Both the position numbers and the translations under genes were made by a program. From Phyllobacterium endophyticum (lineage in GTDB: Bacteria > Pseudomonadota > Alphaproteobacteria > Rhizobiales > Rhizobiaceae): a stretch of DNA of 64,000 nucleotides. The stretch's first letter is position 1. Each line of letters begins with the position of its first letter. Positions 27,029 to 37,877 of the stretch are shown here, piece by piece. Location of the stretch: positions 806,001-870,000 of the forward strand of contig NZ_PGGN01000001.1 of the NCBI RefSeq assembly GCF_003010935.1, read 5' to 3'. A model generated the notes under the pieces. The model did no database searches, was not told the DNA's origin, and worked only from the letters and a program-made list of their open reading frames with translations.

Positions 27029-28267
27029 ATGGAAACGACGATCTCTCTCGACCAAACTCTCTTTCAACTCGGATCGAGTTCTGTATCACTTGGCGTTGCA
27101 CTGCTTGCAGCAATCATCGCAGCCGCGCTTGCAGGCCTCTTTGCTGTCACTGCGGTGACTCGCGCGACCCGAATGCGCATCGTTGCCGAGATCCAGGCAG
27201 AAGACCGGGCACGGGATGCGGAAGCGCGGTTGGGCGAAATTCTCAAAAGCCAGTCAGAGATGCAGGGCAGGATGCAGACCATGGCCGAGTTGTTCGGCTC
27301 ACGGCAGGCTGAACTCAACCAATCGATCCGTGACCGGCTCGACGGGATGACGAGTCGAATTGGCCAGACCATGACGGAGCAGACACAGTCGACACACGAA
27401 AATCTGACAAAACTGCAGGAACGGCTGGCGGTTATCGATACTGCCCAGAACAACATCCAGGCTCTCGCCGGGCAGGTCGTGCAATTGCAGGCAATCCTTG
27501 CAAACAAGCAGACGCGCGGAGCCTTTGGGCAAGCGCGGATGGAAGCAATCATCGCCGATGGCCTGCCGCAGGGAGCATATGAGTTTCAGGCGACTCTCTC
27601 CAATGGCAGCAGGCCGGACTGTGTGGTGCGTATGCCGAACGGCGCGCCTAATCTTGTTATTGACGCCAAGTTTCCGCTGGAGGCCTGGAATTCCATTCGC
27701 GAGTCCGAAACGCCCGACACCAAGAAGATTGCGGCCGCCCAGTTCCGCAGGGACGTCGAGATTCATATTCGCGATGTGGCTGAAAAATATCTGATCAATG
27801 GCGAGACTCAGGATACAGCATTTCTCTTTGTGCCGTCCGAATCGATTTTCGCGGAGATTCACGAGAATTTCGAACCCGTTGTGCAAAAGGCGCATCGCTC
27901 GCGTATCGTGATTGTCTCGCCGTCGCTGCTTATGCTTTCGATCCAGGTCATACAAGCAGTGCTGAAGGACGTTCGAATGCGCGAACAGGCGCATCTCATC
28001 CAGGGCGAGGTCATCAGGCTGATGGAAGACGTCACGCGTCTGGACGACCGTGTACGCCGCCTGCAGACGCATTTCGGTCAGGCTAACAAGGATATCGAAG
28101 ATATTCTCGTCTCTTCCAGCAAGGTGACCAAGCGCGGGCAAAAGATAGAGGCCCTCGAATTTGCCGAAGCACCTGGCGGTGAAGTCGTCAAAGACCCTGA
28201 TTCAATGCGCTCGGCGGCCTCGGCGACGGGTCAATTGCGCCTGCGCGTGGTAGACGGCGAGGATTAA
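27029..28267 (+). CDS. rmuC: DNA recombination protein RmuC homologue
   Basis: About 412 residues. An N-terminal membrane span (about 17-40, VALLAAIIAAALAGLFAV) is followed by a coiled-coil region (about 50-160) and the RmuC nuclease-fold domain (DAKFPLEAWNSI, FVPSESIF). RmuC limits recombination at inverted repeats in E. coli. ATG 27029 is chosen over an in-frame TTG at 26987. The gene is divergent from def. Confidence 0.92.
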   Translation: METTISLDQTLFQLGSSSVSLGVALLAAIIAAALAGLFAVTAVTRATRMRIVAEIQAEDRARDAEARLGEILKSQSEMQGRMQTMAELFGSRQAELNQSIRDRLDGMTSRIGQTMTEQTQSTHENLTKLQERLAVIDTAQNNIQALAGQVVQLQAILANKQTRGAFGQARMEAIIADGLPQGAYEFQATLSNGSRPDCVVRMPNGAPNLVIDAKFPLEAWNSIRESETPDTKKIAAAQFRRDVEIHIRDVAEKYLINGETQDTAFLFVPSESIFAEIHENFEPVVQKAHRSRIVIVSPSLLMLSIQVIQAVLKDVRMREQAHLIQGEVIRLMEDVTRLDDRVRRLQTHFGQANKDIEDILVSSSKVTKRGQKIEALEFAEAPGGEVVKDPDSMRSAASATGQLRLRVVDGED

Positions 28268-28295
28268 AGCTTGCGGCAGTGTCTACGCAGGAAGT

Positions 28296-29258
28296 CTAGG
28301 CGGCTTCGATTTTTCTTCGCCGCACTTCCCAGGTACCCGCTGTCTGAGGCTTGACGAACAGCGTCACGATATCGGGGTTGGCCTTTTTCAGCATTGCCTC
28401 AAGACGTTCTACGCACGCTTCTATTTCGTTCGCTTGAACACGATCTTCGAACTCGACGCTCAGTCCGGCAAAGATCTGCTTTGGTCCCATATGCATGGTC
28501 AGCACACCATTCGCCCTCTGCACGTCCGGATCGCTATTGGCTATGTCGAGGATCTGCTGCTCCATTTCGGGTAATGCGGATTCACCGATCAGAAGCCCCT
28601 TGGTTTCGCGGGCGAGGAAGATCGCCGTCGTTGCGAGGACAAGGGAAATCCCGATGGACGCGACACCGTCGAGTTGCGGCATGTCGAAGATCTGGGCCGC
28701 CGAGATACCGATAAATGCGATGACAAGACCGAGCAGGGCAGCTGTATCTTCGAACAGAACGGTGAAGACGCTCGGGTCCTTGCTTTGCCGGACGGCGCGG
28801 ACGTAGCCCAGCTTACCCTTCACCGCGCGGAACTCCTTGAGCGCAACGCTCCAGGATGCACCTTCAAAAAGCATCGCGAAGCCGAGCACTACATAATTCA
28901 CAAGTGGATTGGCGACGGCCTCCGGCTCCATGATATGGATAAGCCCCTCGTAGAACGAGACCCCGGCGCCGACCGCAAATACCAGCAACGCGACGACGAA
29001 GCTCCAGAAATAGAGTTCACGTCCATGCCCGAGCGGATGAGTTATGTCCGCTGGCCTGGAGGCACGACGTAGGCCATAGAGCAACAATCCTCCATTGCCG
29101 GTATCCACCAGTGAATGCACGCCTTCCGATAGCATCGCGGAACTGCCAGTGAAGAAGGCTGCGATGAACTTCGTGGCTGCGATAAGCAGATTGCCGATGA
29201 TCGCGGCGTAGATCACTTTTTTCGATCCAGCGTGCGCCGTTGGTGCTTGTGATGCCAT
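28296..29258 (-). CDS. cation diffusion facilitator (CDF) family transporter
   Basis: A 320-residue CDF exporter. MLSEGVHSLVDTGNGGLLLYG carries the first metal-site His/Asp, HPLGHGRELYFWSF is the conserved loop, FEDTAALLGLVIAF the second metal-site helix, and a cytoplasmic ferredoxin-like C-terminal domain starts near residue 230. Five or six membrane spans are visible. The metal (Zn, Mn, Fe or Co) cannot be read from these residues. It converges on rmuC with 28 bp between stops. Confidence 0.9.
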   Translation of the reverse strand: MASQAPTAHAGSKKVIYAAIIGNLLIAATKFIAAFFTGSSAMLSEGVHSLVDTGNGGLLLYGLRRASRPADITHPLGHGRELYFWSFVVALLVFAVGAGVSFYEGLIHIMEPEAVANPLVNYVVLGFAMLFEGASWSVALKEFRAVKGKLGYVRAVRQSKDPSVFTVLFEDTAALLGLVIAFIGISAAQIFDMPQLDGVASIGISLVLATTAIFLARETKGLLIGESALPEMEQQILDIANSDPDVQRANGVLTMHMGPKQIFAGLSVEFEDRVQANEIEACVERLEAMLKKANPDIVTLFVKPQTAGTWEVRRRKIEAA

Positions 29259-29417
29259 TGTGGCTCCCCTGACTTTGCGAAAACGTCAGAGGATTCGATT
29301 GGTTCCGGGTTCCATCGCGACCGCGCATCTTGCCATGCTGCGGCAGCAAATGGTCGGAATGGTGCTAGCCCTGCAATCATTCATGCGTTAACGCTGCGTA
29401 GAATTATGCAGGGCATC

Positions 29418-31433
29418 ATGGCTGAACCCACAAAAGAACTCGCAGTTTTCCTCGGTATCGATACTGGAGGTACCTATACGGACGCGGTGCTCTGGTCAGA
29501 GCAGCGCGGAGTCATCGCCAAGGCCAAAGCATTGACGACGCGGCATGATCTAAGTGTAGGGATTGCCGGCGCCGTCGAAGGAATTCTGGCTGAGGCCTCT
29601 GTCGTTCCTTCCCACATCAGGCTTGTTTCCATGTCAAGCACGCTTGCCACAAATGCTCTTGTCGAAGGACAGGGCGGGCGCATAGCACTCGTCATGATTG
29701 GCTTTGAGAAAGCCGATCTGGAGAAGGCCGATCTTGGCTCTGCTCTTGGGTCGGATCCGGTCATATTCATTCCAGGTGGTCATGACGTCTATGGCCGGCC
29801 GCAGCCGTTCGACACGAGTGCCTTGAGCGAGATCCTCCCAGAGTTGATTGGAGAGGTGACCGGATTTGCCATCTGCGCGTATTTCGCCGTCCGCAACCCT
29901 GAACATGAAATAGCAGCCCGCGATATCGTACGCCGAGAAACTGGGCTGCCTGTCACCTGCAGCCACGAACTCTCTGCGAAACTGAACGGTCCTCGCCGCG
30001 CATTGACGACTGTACTCAACGCCCGCCTCATCGCGATGATCGACCGGCTGGTGGCGGCAACGGAAGGGTTTCTCGACCGCAGCGGCATCCGTGCGCCGCT
30101 CATGGTCGTGCGGGGTGATGGCGCTCTCGTCTCTGCGGCCTTTGCCCGTCATCGGCCGATCGAGACTATTCTTTCCGGCCCCGCGTCCAGCCTTGTCGGC
30201 GCTCGGTACATGACAGGACTTGATGAGGCTATCATCTCCGATATTGGCGGTACGACCACCGATGTCGCGGTACTCGACAAGGGGCGGCCCCGGATTGATC
30301 CAAACGGCGCCACCGTTGGCGGCTTCCGTACGATGGTCGATGCAGTTGCCATGCACACTTTCGGCCTTGGCGGAGATTCGGAAGTATCTCTCGACGATAA
30401 CGCCATGGTTCCGGGCATAAAGCTCGGCCCACGACGGCTCGTGCCCTTGTCTCTACTCGCGGCCAAACATGGCTCATTGGTCATCGACCATCTTATGCGT
30501 CAGGCGAAGTCGGCCACTGCCGGACGGCTGGACGGGCGCTTCGCGCTACTTACCGGGGTCCCGGCGCAGATGGCAACCGGTCTAAGCAAAAATGAAACTG
30601 AACTCTATGGACGAATAACGGTGGAACCTCAGCCGCTTGACCGGCTTCTGACGTCAATGTCACAGGCGACAATAGTCAACCGGCTTGTCGCCCGGGGACT
30701 GGTCCATCTCTCCGGGTTTACCCCATCGGACGCTTGTCACGTCATTGGCCTCCAGAAGAATTGGAATGCCGAAGCAGCGCGGTATGGTGCTGTTCTCTAC
30801 GCCCGGCGGAAGGATGGCGCGGGTCGCCCGCTATGCGATACGCCGGAAGAGGTTTCTCACCGCACCTATCAAGCTCTCATCCGCCGTTCTTCTGAAGTGG
30901 TGCTGGAAACGATCTTCGCCGAGGACGGGCTTGACGGGCCGGATATTGTCGCGAGCCCGCTAATCCAGCAGGCACTTTCAGGCGAAAGAGGAATTGCCGG
31001 GGCTAGGCTCGACATCGACCGGCCTTTGATCGGGTTGGGCGCATCGGCACCGGTCTACTATCCGGCTGTCGGAAACATGCTGGGTACAAAGTGCATTGTT
31101 CCTGCCGACACTGACGTGGCAAATGCCTTGGGAGCCGTCGTTGGGCAAGTGAGCGTTTCAGTTGAAGCCCACATAAGTCAGCCCATGGAGGGTCTCTTTC
31201 GCGTTATGGCGGGCGAGGTAGTCATGGACTTCCAGATTGAGGAAGAATCCATTGCTTTTGCTGAAACAACGGTAAAGCATCAAGTCGGTCAACTCGCGCT
31301 GGAAGCTGGAACGGACGAAGCGCAAATCAGCATCGAGCGCAACATCAGCGCCGCCACAGTCGAAGATCAACGCAAGTTTATCGAGGCGGTGATTGTAGCG
31401 ACAGCCTCGGGACGACCACGCATCGCGCACTGA
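29418..31433 (+). CDS. hydantoinase/oxoprolinase family protein (HyuA-like), no HyuB partner
   Basis: About 671 residues. The N-terminal Hydant_A_N phosphate loop reads FLGIDTGGTYTDAVLW, and the central ATPase-like segment ISDIGGTTTDVAVLD belongs to Hydantoinase_A. Members use ATP to open cyclic amides such as hydantoins or 5-oxoproline, usually together with a HyuB subunit. No hyuB is adjacent, so it may work alone or with a distant partner; the substrate is unknown. ATG 29418 has CAGGG upstream and is preferred to ATG 29406. glcB follows at about 100 bp. Confidence 0.85.
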   Translation: MAEPTKELAVFLGIDTGGTYTDAVLWSEQRGVIAKAKALTTRHDLSVGIAGAVEGILAEASVVPSHIRLVSMSSTLATNALVEGQGGRIALVMIGFEKADLEKADLGSALGSDPVIFIPGGHDVYGRPQPFDTSALSEILPELIGEVTGFAICAYFAVRNPEHEIAARDIVRRETGLPVTCSHELSAKLNGPRRALTTVLNARLIAMIDRLVAATEGFLDRSGIRAPLMVVRGDGALVSAAFARHRPIETILSGPASSLVGARYMTGLDEAIISDIGGTTTDVAVLDKGRPRIDPNGATVGGFRTMVDAVAMHTFGLGGDSEVSLDDNAMVPGIKLGPRRLVPLSLLAAKHGSLVIDHLMRQAKSATAGRLDGRFALLTGVPAQMATGLSKNETELYGRITVEPQPLDRLLTSMSQATIVNRLVARGLVHLSGFTPSDACHVIGLQKNWNAEAARYGAVLYARRKDGAGRPLCDTPEEVSHRTYQALIRRSSEVVLETIFAEDGLDGPDIVASPLIQQALSGERGIAGARLDIDRPLIGLGASAPVYYPAVGNMLGTKCIVPADTDVANALGAVVGQVSVSVEAHISQPMEGLFRVMAGEVVMDFQIEEESIAFAETTVKHQVGQLALEAGTDEAQISIERNISAATVEDQRKFIEAVIVATASGRPRIAH

Positions 31434-31537
31434 AGCATTCGTTCGGGGTACGGCTTGAAATCTGCTGCTATTGACGAATTGACTGACCGTGCCCTGGCGT
31501 GTTCAAGAATAGTTTTATGAAGATTGAGGAACGAACC

Positions 31538-33715
31538 ATGATTGAGCGCATCGAAGTCAATGGCCTGAAGGTGGCGAAGGAACTCAACGACTTCGTGGCC
31601 AACGAAGCCATCCCCGGCGCCGGTGTCGATTTGGCACAATTCTGGTCTGGCTTTGCGCAGATTGTCGGGGAACTCGCCCCGAAGAACCGCACTCTCCTTC
31701 AAAAGCGTGATGAATTGCAGCTTCAGCTGGACTCGTTCTACCGGGAGAAGCGTGACACGGGTTACAGCAACGAGGAATATGAAGCGTTTCTGAGGGAGAT
31801 CGGCTACCTCTTGCCCGAAGGGGAGGCTTTTTCGGTAACGACCAATAATGTTGACGCTGAGATTGCCGTCATTGCCGGTCCACAGTTGGTCGTTCCAGTC
31901 ATGAATGCCCGCTATGCGCTGAACGCTGCCAACGCGCGCTGGGGTTCACTCTATGATGCGCTGTATGGAACAGACGCGATTTCGGATGAAGGTGGTGCGG
32001 AAAGAGGCAAGACGTTCAATCCGGTTCGCGGCGCCAAGGTCATCAACTGGGCAAAGGCTTTTCTCGACGACAGTGCGCCACTGGATGGCGTGTCGTGGGC
32101 CGAAGTTTCCGGCGTAAGTGTCGAAAATCACCACCTCACGCTAAGAGCTGATAGCGGGCTCACGGCCTTGAAGGATAAAGAACAGTTCGCCGGTTACCGT
32201 GGTGAAGCTACAGCGCCAACTGCAATTCTTCTTGTAAAAAACGGGCTGCACGTCGAGCTTGTCATCAATGCTGACCATCCGATTGGCAAGACAGACCCGG
32301 CGCATATTGCCGATGTGCTGCTTGAATCAGCTCTTACCACCATTCAGGACTGCGAGGATTCGGTTGCTGCCGTCGATGCGGAAGACAAAATTATCGTCTA
32401 CCGCAATTGGCTCGGCCTGATGAATGGCGACCTGACGGATACTTTTCAGAAGAGTGGCAGAACCGTTACGCGCAAACTCAACGCAGACCGGGAGTACACC
32501 GGAAGGGACGGCAAGCCGCTGACCATACCTGGACGCTCGCTCATGCTGGTTCGCAATGTCGGTCATCTCATGACCAATCCTGCCATTCTCGACAGCGAGG
32601 GCAACGAGGTTCCTGAAGGGATCATGGATGCGGCGATCACTGCATTGGCCGCTCTCCACGACATAGGACCGAACGGGCGTCATATGAATTCCCGCGCCGG
32701 GTCGATGTATGTGGTCAAGCCAAAGATGCATGGCCCGGAAGAGGTGGCGTTCGCGTGCGAACTCTTCGGACGCGTCGAGACCCTGCTGGGCATGGAGCCG
32801 AACACCATGAAGATGGGAATCATGGATGAGGAACGCCGCACCACTGTCAATTTAAAGGAATCGATACGCGCCGCGAAGGATCGCGTGGTGTTCATCAACA
32901 CTGGTTTTCTCGACCGCACGGGTGATGAAATCCACACTTCCATGGAAGCAGGTCCGATGATCCGCAAGGGCGACATGAAACAGGCCGCCTGGATAAGTGC
33001 CTATGAGAACTGGAACGTCGATATCGGACTCGAGTGCGGGCTTGCCGGCCACGCGCAAATCGGCAAGGGCATGTGGGCAATACCGGACCTGATGGCAGCG
33101 ATGCTCGAGCAAAAGATCGCGCATCCGAAGGCCGGTGCAAACACCGCATGGGTACCATCTCCAACTGCGGCAACGTTGCATGCCACGCATTATCATAGGG
33201 TGGATGTGGCGAAGATTCAGGCGGAACTGAAGAACCGCGAACGCGCCAAACTCGGCGACATCTTATCGGTGCCGGTTGTTTCCCGGCCTAACTGGACCGC
33301 TGAAGATGTTCAGCGCGAACTCGATAACAACGCGCAGGGCATTCTTGGCTATGTCGTTCGGTGGATCGATCAGGGCGTCGGCTGCTCCAAGGTGCCGGAC
33401 ATCAACAATGTCGGGCTTATGGAGGATCGCGCGACGCTGCGCATTTCCGCTCAGCACATCGCCAATTGGCTGCACCACGGTATAGCGAGCGAGACACAGG
33501 TGCTCGAAACGCTAAAGCGAATGGCTGCCATCGTCGACGAGCAGAACGCCGGGGATCCGCTCTATCGTCCCATGGCCGCCGATTTCGATGGCTCGGTTGC
33601 GTTCCAGGCTGCCTGCGACCTGGTTTTTAAAGGCCGTGAACAGCCAAACGGCTATACTGAACCGGTTTTACATCGCCGGCGGCTCGAGCTTAAGGCTAAA
33701 CGGGCTACGGCATAG
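31538..33715 (+). CDS. glcB: malate synthase G
   Basis: A 725-residue malate synthase G, the normal length. Signature stretches include [35 protein letters not shown] and [13 protein letters not shown], with active-site acidic residues and the Cys-containing [18 protein letters not shown] loop. It condenses glyoxylate with acetyl-CoA to malate in the glyoxylate bypass. ATG 31538 ([12 protein letters not shown]) has GAGGAA upstream and matches the family start. No isocitrate lyase gene is in the window. Confidence 0.96.
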   Translation: MIERIEVNGLKVAKELNDFVANEAIPGAGVDLAQFWSGFAQIVGELAPKNRTLLQKRDELQLQLDSFYREKRDTGYSNEEYEAFLREIGYLLPEGEAFSVTTNNVDAEIAVIAGPQLVVPVMNARYALNAANARWGSLYDALYGTDAISDEGGAERGKTFNPVRGAKVINWAKAFLDDSAPLDGVSWAEVSGVSVENHHLTLRADSGLTALKDKEQFAGYRGEATAPTAILLVKNGLHVELVINADHPIGKTDPAHIADVLLESALTTIQDCEDSVAAVDAEDKIIVYRNWLGLMNGDLTDTFQKSGRTVTRKLNADREYTGRDGKPLTIPGRSLMLVRNVGHLMTNPAILDSEGNEVPEGIMDAAITALAALHDIGPNGRHMNSRAGSMYVVKPKMHGPEEVAFACELFGRVETLLGMEPNTMKMGIMDEERRTTVNLKESIRAAKDRVVFINTGFLDRTGDEIHTSMEAGPMIRKGDMKQAAWISAYENWNVDIGLECGLAGHAQIGKGMWAIPDLMAAMLEQKIAHPKAGANTAWVPSPTAATLHATHYHRVDVAKIQAELKNRERAKLGDILSVPVVSRPNWTAEDVQRELDNNAQGILGYVVRWIDQGVGCSKVPDINNVGLMEDRATLRISAQHIANWLHHGIASETQVLETLKRMAAIVDEQNAGDPLYRPMAADFDGSVAFQAACDLVFKGREQPNGYTEPVLHRRRLELKAKRATA

Positions 33716-33720
33716 AAAGA

Positions 33721-34233
33721 ATGGGTCGGTTCGCCAGATATCCTGCTTTTCTCGCCATTGTGATGGTGTGGAGCGCTGGACTGGCGGCGGAACGACAGAC
33801 ACCAACCGTGGAAATCGTCGACTGGGGGCTGACCAGAGCCAAAGAGGTCGGAACGGAAGTTTCGCCCGACACGCCAACGGGACTGAACCGGCTGGTCGAA
33901 GGTCCCGTCGACGTCACTCGAAGCACGACCATTCGAGCCTGCATCGGCACGAGTTTCGGCGTTCTTTATCGAGTGCCGAACAGCGAAGACATCGTCCTCC
34001 CCATTGTCGTCGTGGTTCTCCACCCGATGATCAGAACGCCGGATGGACGATCGATGGGAAAAAGCAGTTGGCAAGACAATGCCACTTCCCTGCGGCGCTA
34101 CGCGGGTTGGGTATTCGAGAGAGATTTCGAGCTTGTTTCCGGTTCATGGACAATCTTGCTCCGCGACCCGTCGGGCAGAGAACTGGCTTCGAAACAATTC
34201 GATGTAACTGCCGGAAGCTGCCCGATATCATAG
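33721..34233 (+). CDS. secreted protein, DUF3859-like
   Basis: A 170-residue protein with a probable signal peptide (residues 1-22, RYPAFLAIVMVWSAGLAA) and a beta-rich domain containing ACIGTSFGVLYRV, LHPMIRTPDG and a final GWVFERDFELVSGSWTI segment, which I recognise as DUF3859-type. The start is 6 bp after the glcB stop, so the two are probably co-transcribed. Function is unknown; the family assignment is from memory of the consensus. Confidence 0.7.
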   Translation: MGRFARYPAFLAIVMVWSAGLAAERQTPTVEIVDWGLTRAKEVGTEVSPDTPTGLNRLVEGPVDVTRSTTIRACIGTSFGVLYRVPNSEDIVLPIVVVVLHPMIRTPDGRSMGKSSWQDNATSLRRYAGWVFERDFELVSGSWTILLRDPSGRELASKQFDVTAGSCPIS

Positions 34234-34365
34234 CCTGGTCCTGGTGTTGGCGACCGCCACGATGGTGCGATTCGGCAGTTCTACAGGTTGCCGGTCCAGC
34301 CAGAAGCGGGGCGTTAGATGCCGAACCTACTTGTTAGCGGCGAGATTCTTGTTTAGGCGAAGCGC

Positions 34366-35049
34366 ATGAAACTGCTCGCGTTAGATACTGCTGCAAATTT
34401 TTGTTCCGTCGCCGTTCTCGATGTAGAAACCGCGTCCGTGCTGTCGGAGTCGAGCCAGGACATAGGTAAAGGACATGCGGAGCGCCTGATGGCAGCGATC
34501 GAGCAGGTACTTTCTGATGCGATGCTTTCCATTACTGACATAGGCAAGATCGCCGTTAGCATCGGCCCCGGTTCTTTTACCGGAGTCCGTGTTGGCGTAT
34601 CGACTGCGCGGGGCTTTGCACTTGCACTGGGATGCGAAGCGGTTGGCATCAGTACACTTCAGGCATTGGCTTACGATGCACAAAAATCGTTTCCAGGCAG
34701 ACAGGTGCTGTCCATCATCGATGCGCGGCGCGATGAACTCTATGCGCAATTCTTCGGTAAGGATGGCTCCGCAGCATCGGATCCCATGGTGACATCACTC
34801 CAGGCGCTCCTGCCACGACTGGAGGACATAGCCGGCGAATATGTCTTGTCGGGATCGGGCGCGGCGTTGATCAACGAAAAGCTGTGCCAGCCGCTGGATA
34901 TCGCCACGACGGCCGCGACGGCCAGCATAGAGGCGTTTGCGCGGCTGGGTGCAGTGCTTGTCGGTGAGGCGCCACGGCCACTTTATCTGCGCGGGCTTGA
35001 TGTCAAGCCGCAGCAGGGATTCGTTCTAAAAAGGAAAGCCGAGGAATGA
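34366..35049 (+). CDS. tsaB: tRNA threonylcarbamoyladenosine biosynthesis protein TsaB
   Basis: A 227-residue ASKHA-fold protein: MKLLALDTAANFCSVAV, HAERLM and IGPGSFTGVRVGVSTARG. TsaB supports TsaD in making the t6A37 modification of ANN-decoding tRNAs. rimI follows with a 4 bp stop/start overlap, the usual tsaB-rimI pairing. It opens a co-directional run that reaches trmB. Confidence 0.94.
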   Translation: MKLLALDTAANFCSVAVLDVETASVLSESSQDIGKGHAERLMAAIEQVLSDAMLSITDIGKIAVSIGPGSFTGVRVGVSTARGFALALGCEAVGISTLQALAYDAQKSFPGRQVLSIIDARRDELYAQFFGKDGSAASDPMVTSLQALLPRLEDIAGEYVLSGSGAALINEKLCQPLDIATTAATASIEAFARLGAVLVGEAPRPLYLRGLDVKPQQGFVLKRKAEE

Positions 35050-35549
35050 TTGGCTTTCCTTTCGAAAATCGGCGATCGCAACCTTTTGTCATCCAGCCTC
35101 TTTCACGAGATGACGCACCGTATCTGGCGAGAATTCACGCGCAGACATTTCGCCAACCGTGGAGCGACGACGAGTTTCATGCGCTGATCGTGAATGACAA
35201 GGTTTTTGGCTTCATCGCCCGCGAAGAGGGCAATCCCAAAGCACCGCCTGGTGGTTTTGCTCTTGCACGTCTCGTCCTTGACGAGGCTGAACTGCTCACC
35301 TTGGCGGTCGCGCCCCAATCACAGTGCAGGGGGATCGGCCACGCACTTATGGATGCAACACTTCGTCATCTGCACAATGCCCGGGCGAGTATGCTGTTTC
35401 TTGAGGTTGACGAACAGAATGCCGCGGCACTTGCCCTTTATCGCAGGATGGGCTTCAAGAAGGTTGGAAAACGGCCCGATTATTACAGAACTGCTGACGG
35501 GCGTTCCGCTGCGTTGACGATGCGCCGCGATCTGGACAAGAGTCGCTGA
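35046..35549 (+). CDS. rimI: GNAT acetyltransferase, ribosomal-protein-alanine N-acetyltransferase RimI
   Basis: A 167-residue GNAT enzyme: VAPQSQCRGIGHALMDATL is the acetyl-CoA-binding motif A, and LEVDEQNAAALALYRRMGF the motif B helix. RimI acetylates the N-terminal alanine of ribosomal protein S18. It is coupled to tsaB by overlapping stop/start codons. The substrate rests on the conserved pairing. Confidence 0.88.
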   Translation: MIGFPFENRRSQPFVIQPLSRDDAPYLARIHAQTFRQPWSDDEFHALIVNDKVFGFIAREEGNPKAPPGGFALARLVLDEAELLTLAVAPQSQCRGIGHALMDATLRHLHNARASMLFLEVDEQNAAALALYRRMGFKKVGKRPDYYRTADGRSAALTMRRDLDKSR

Positions 35550-35550
35550 T

Positions 35551-36399
35551 ATGGTCGCCTGGCTGCGTTTTGCCATCACGGCGGCGATTTTCGTGCTTGT
35601 CATAGTTCTGCTTGTTCCGTTGCAGTTCTTCTTCCTGAAGACCCAGTGTCGGCTCCGCGCCACCTTGCCGATCATCTTTCACAGGATCGTGCGGCGTCTT
35701 CTCGGTTTTCGCGTCCATGTCCATGGCGAGATAACAAAGGAGAGGCCGCTTCTGCTGGCGGCCAACCATTCGTCGTGGACCGATATCGTCATCCTCGGTT
35801 CGCTGGACGAGGTAGCATTCATCGCGAAAGCCGAAGTCGCTAACTGGCCCCTGTTCGGTATCCTGGCGAAGCTTCAGAGAACTGTGTTCGTCGAGCGGGA
35901 AAAGCGCGGCAAGACCCATCATCAGGCCAGCGAAATCGCAACCCGTCTGGCTCTGGGCGACGCTATGGTTCTTTTCGCAGAAGGTACAACTTCTGACGGG
36001 AACCGCGTCCTCCCTTTCAAAACATCGCTCTTCGGGGCAGCACAGGTAGCCATTCGCGACGCCGGCGCAAGATCGGTCGTCGTGCAGCCCGTGGCAATTG
36101 CCTATACGCGTGTTCAGGGAATGCCGATGGGAAGATTTCACAGGCCCATCGTTGCCTGGCCGGGGGACGTTCCGCTTGGACCGAGCTTGATTGGTCTCCT
36201 CAAGCATGGCGCGATCGACGTGGATGTGTGGTTCGGCGAGCCTGTTGTCATCGACGCAAACAGCAATCGTAAAATGCTGGCGCGCACCATGGAGGACCGG
36301 GTTCGCGCCATGGTGCGAGCATCGCTGATGAAACGCGACTTTGGCGCTCACGACGCAAAGAGTGAGTCAGCTATTCTCAAAGACTCGAAAAACCTCTAA
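35551..36399 (+). CDS. plsC: 1-acyl-sn-glycerol-3-phosphate acyltransferase
   Basis: A 282-residue acyltransferase with an N-terminal membrane span (about 8-30), the catalytic NHSSWTDI motif (the HX4D box) and FAEGTTSDG substrate-binding motif. It makes phosphatidic acid from lysophosphatidic acid at the inner membrane. It starts 1 bp after rimI and ends 10 bp before miaB, so it sits inside the operon. Alphaproteobacteria often carry several paralogues (including ornithine-lipid enzymes such as OlsA), so this specificity is probable, not certain. Confidence 0.85.
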   Translation: MVAWLRFAITAAIFVLVIVLLVPLQFFFLKTQCRLRATLPIIFHRIVRRLLGFRVHVHGEITKERPLLLAANHSSWTDIVILGSLDEVAFIAKAEVANWPLFGILAKLQRTVFVEREKRGKTHHQASEIATRLALGDAMVLFAEGTTSDGNRVLPFKTSLFGAAQVAIRDAGARSVVVQPVAIAYTRVQGMPMGRFHRPIVAWPGDVPLGPSLIGLLKHGAIDVDVWFGEPVVIDANSNRKMLARTMEDRVRAMVRASLMKRDFGAHDAKSESAILKDSKNL

Positions 36400-36409
36400 A
36401 AGCCTGCCC

Positions 36410-37849
36410 ATGGACGACATGACTATCAATAATCGACCGGACGAGGCCTCCGGTACCGCTGAGCATTCGCCGCTGATCGCGAACACGCGCAAGGTATATG
36501 TAAAAACTTATGGCTGTCAGATGAATGTTTATGACAGTCAGCGCATGACCGACAGCCTGGCTGCGGAGGGTTACAAACCCACGGATACCGCCGAAGATGC
36601 GGATCTCGTGCTTATAAATACCTGCCACATACGTGAAAAGGCCTCTGAAAAGCTCTATTCAGCTCTCGGTCGTCTGCGCAAGATGAAGGATGCACGAGCG
36701 AAGGAAGGTCGCGAACTGACTGTCGGCGTTGCCGGCTGCGTTGCGCAGGCAGAAGGTGACGAGATCACCCGCAGGGCTCCCGTTGTAGATCTGGTCGTAG
36801 GTCCACAGACGTATCACAGACTGCCTCAAGCACTCGCTCGTGTCCGGCAGGGTGAGCGGGTGGTAGAAACCGAATACGCGATTGAGGACAAGTTTGAACA
36901 TCTGCCGGCCCCTGGGAAGGAGCAGACCAGAAGCCGGGGCGTGACGGCGTTTTTGACGGTGCAGGAGGGATGCGACAAGTTTTGCACTTTCTGCGTTGTC
37001 CCCTACACACGCGGTTCGGAAGTGTCGAGGCCAGTTGCACAAATCCTGAAAGAAGCTGAAAAGCTCGCCGATGCCGGTGTGCGCGAACTAACCTTGCTCG
37101 GCCAGAACGTCAACGCATGGCACGGCGAGGGAGCGGATGGCCGCGAATGGGGTTTAGGCGAGTTGCTGTACCGGCTGGCCGAGATTCCCGGGATCGCCCG
37201 GCTTCGCTACATCACCAGCCATCCGAGGGACATGGACGATGCGCTGATAAACGCCCATCGCGATCTCGATATGCTGATGCCATACCTGCATTTGCCGGTT
37301 CAGTCCGGTTCCGACCGCATACTGAAAGCCATGAACCGCAAACATACGGGTGCCGATTATCTGCGCTTGATCGATCGTATTCGCGAAGCCCGTCCAGATA
37401 TTGCTCTTTCAGGCGATTTCATCGTCGGTTTCCCCGGCGAGACGGAAGAAGATTTCGAAGCAACACTCCAACTTGTGCGCGACGTCACATATGCAGCCGC
37501 GTATTCGTTCAAGTACTCGCCGCGTCCAGGCACACCTGGCGCAGATATGCCCGGTCATGTCGATGAAGCGGTGAAGGACGATCGGCTGCAGCGCCTGCAG
37601 GCTTTGCTGAGCGAACAGCAATATGCGTTTCAACGCAGCCTTGTCGGCAAGAGCATGGATGTACTGATAGAAAAGGCAGGAAGAACACCAGGCCAGATGG
37701 TAGGACGATCTCCCTGGTTACAACCCGTAATTATCGATGTACACAGGGCAAGAATCGGCGACATTATCAATGTACGAATCATCGACACCGGGACCAACAG
37801 TCTGATTGGCGTTCCGGAGATGAACTCGGCGAGTAATGGGACTATATAA
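36410..37849 (+). CDS. miaB: tRNA-2-methylthio-N6-dimethylallyladenosine synthase MiaB
   Basis: About 479 residues. The N-terminal UPF0004 domain carries three cluster cysteines (YGCQMN, NTCHIRE, AGCVAQ), the radical-SAM motif is CDKFCTFC, and a TRAM domain ends the protein. It adds a methylthio group to i6A37 of tRNAs. ATG 36410 or 36419 are both possible. The frame is open upstream into plsC, but the longer start is unlikely. Confidence 0.96.
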   Translation: MDDMTINNRPDEASGTAEHSPLIANTRKVYVKTYGCQMNVYDSQRMTDSLAAEGYKPTDTAEDADLVLINTCHIREKASEKLYSALGRLRKMKDARAKEGRELTVGVAGCVAQAEGDEITRRAPVVDLVVGPQTYHRLPQALARVRQGERVVETEYAIEDKFEHLPAPGKEQTRSRGVTAFLTVQEGCDKFCTFCVVPYTRGSEVSRPVAQILKEAEKLADAGVRELTLLGQNVNAWHGEGADGREWGLGELLYRLAEIPGIARLRYITSHPRDMDDALINAHRDLDMLMPYLHLPVQSGSDRILKAMNRKHTGADYLRLIDRIREARPDIALSGDFIVGFPGETEEDFEATLQLVRDVTYAAAYSFKYSPRPGTPGADMPGHVDEAVKDDRLQRLQALLSEQQYAFQRSLVGKSMDVLIEKAGRTPGQMVGRSPWLQPVIIDVHRARIGDIINVRIIDTGTNSLIGVPEMNSASNGTI

Positions 37850-37877
37850 GGGCTGAACACTTATTCAGGAGAGCCGT

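Noticed and set aside
35455-36351. 298-codon minus-strand open frame opposite rimI-plsC
   Set aside because: It crosses two real genes on the other strand, has a charged low-information composition and no recognisable motif.
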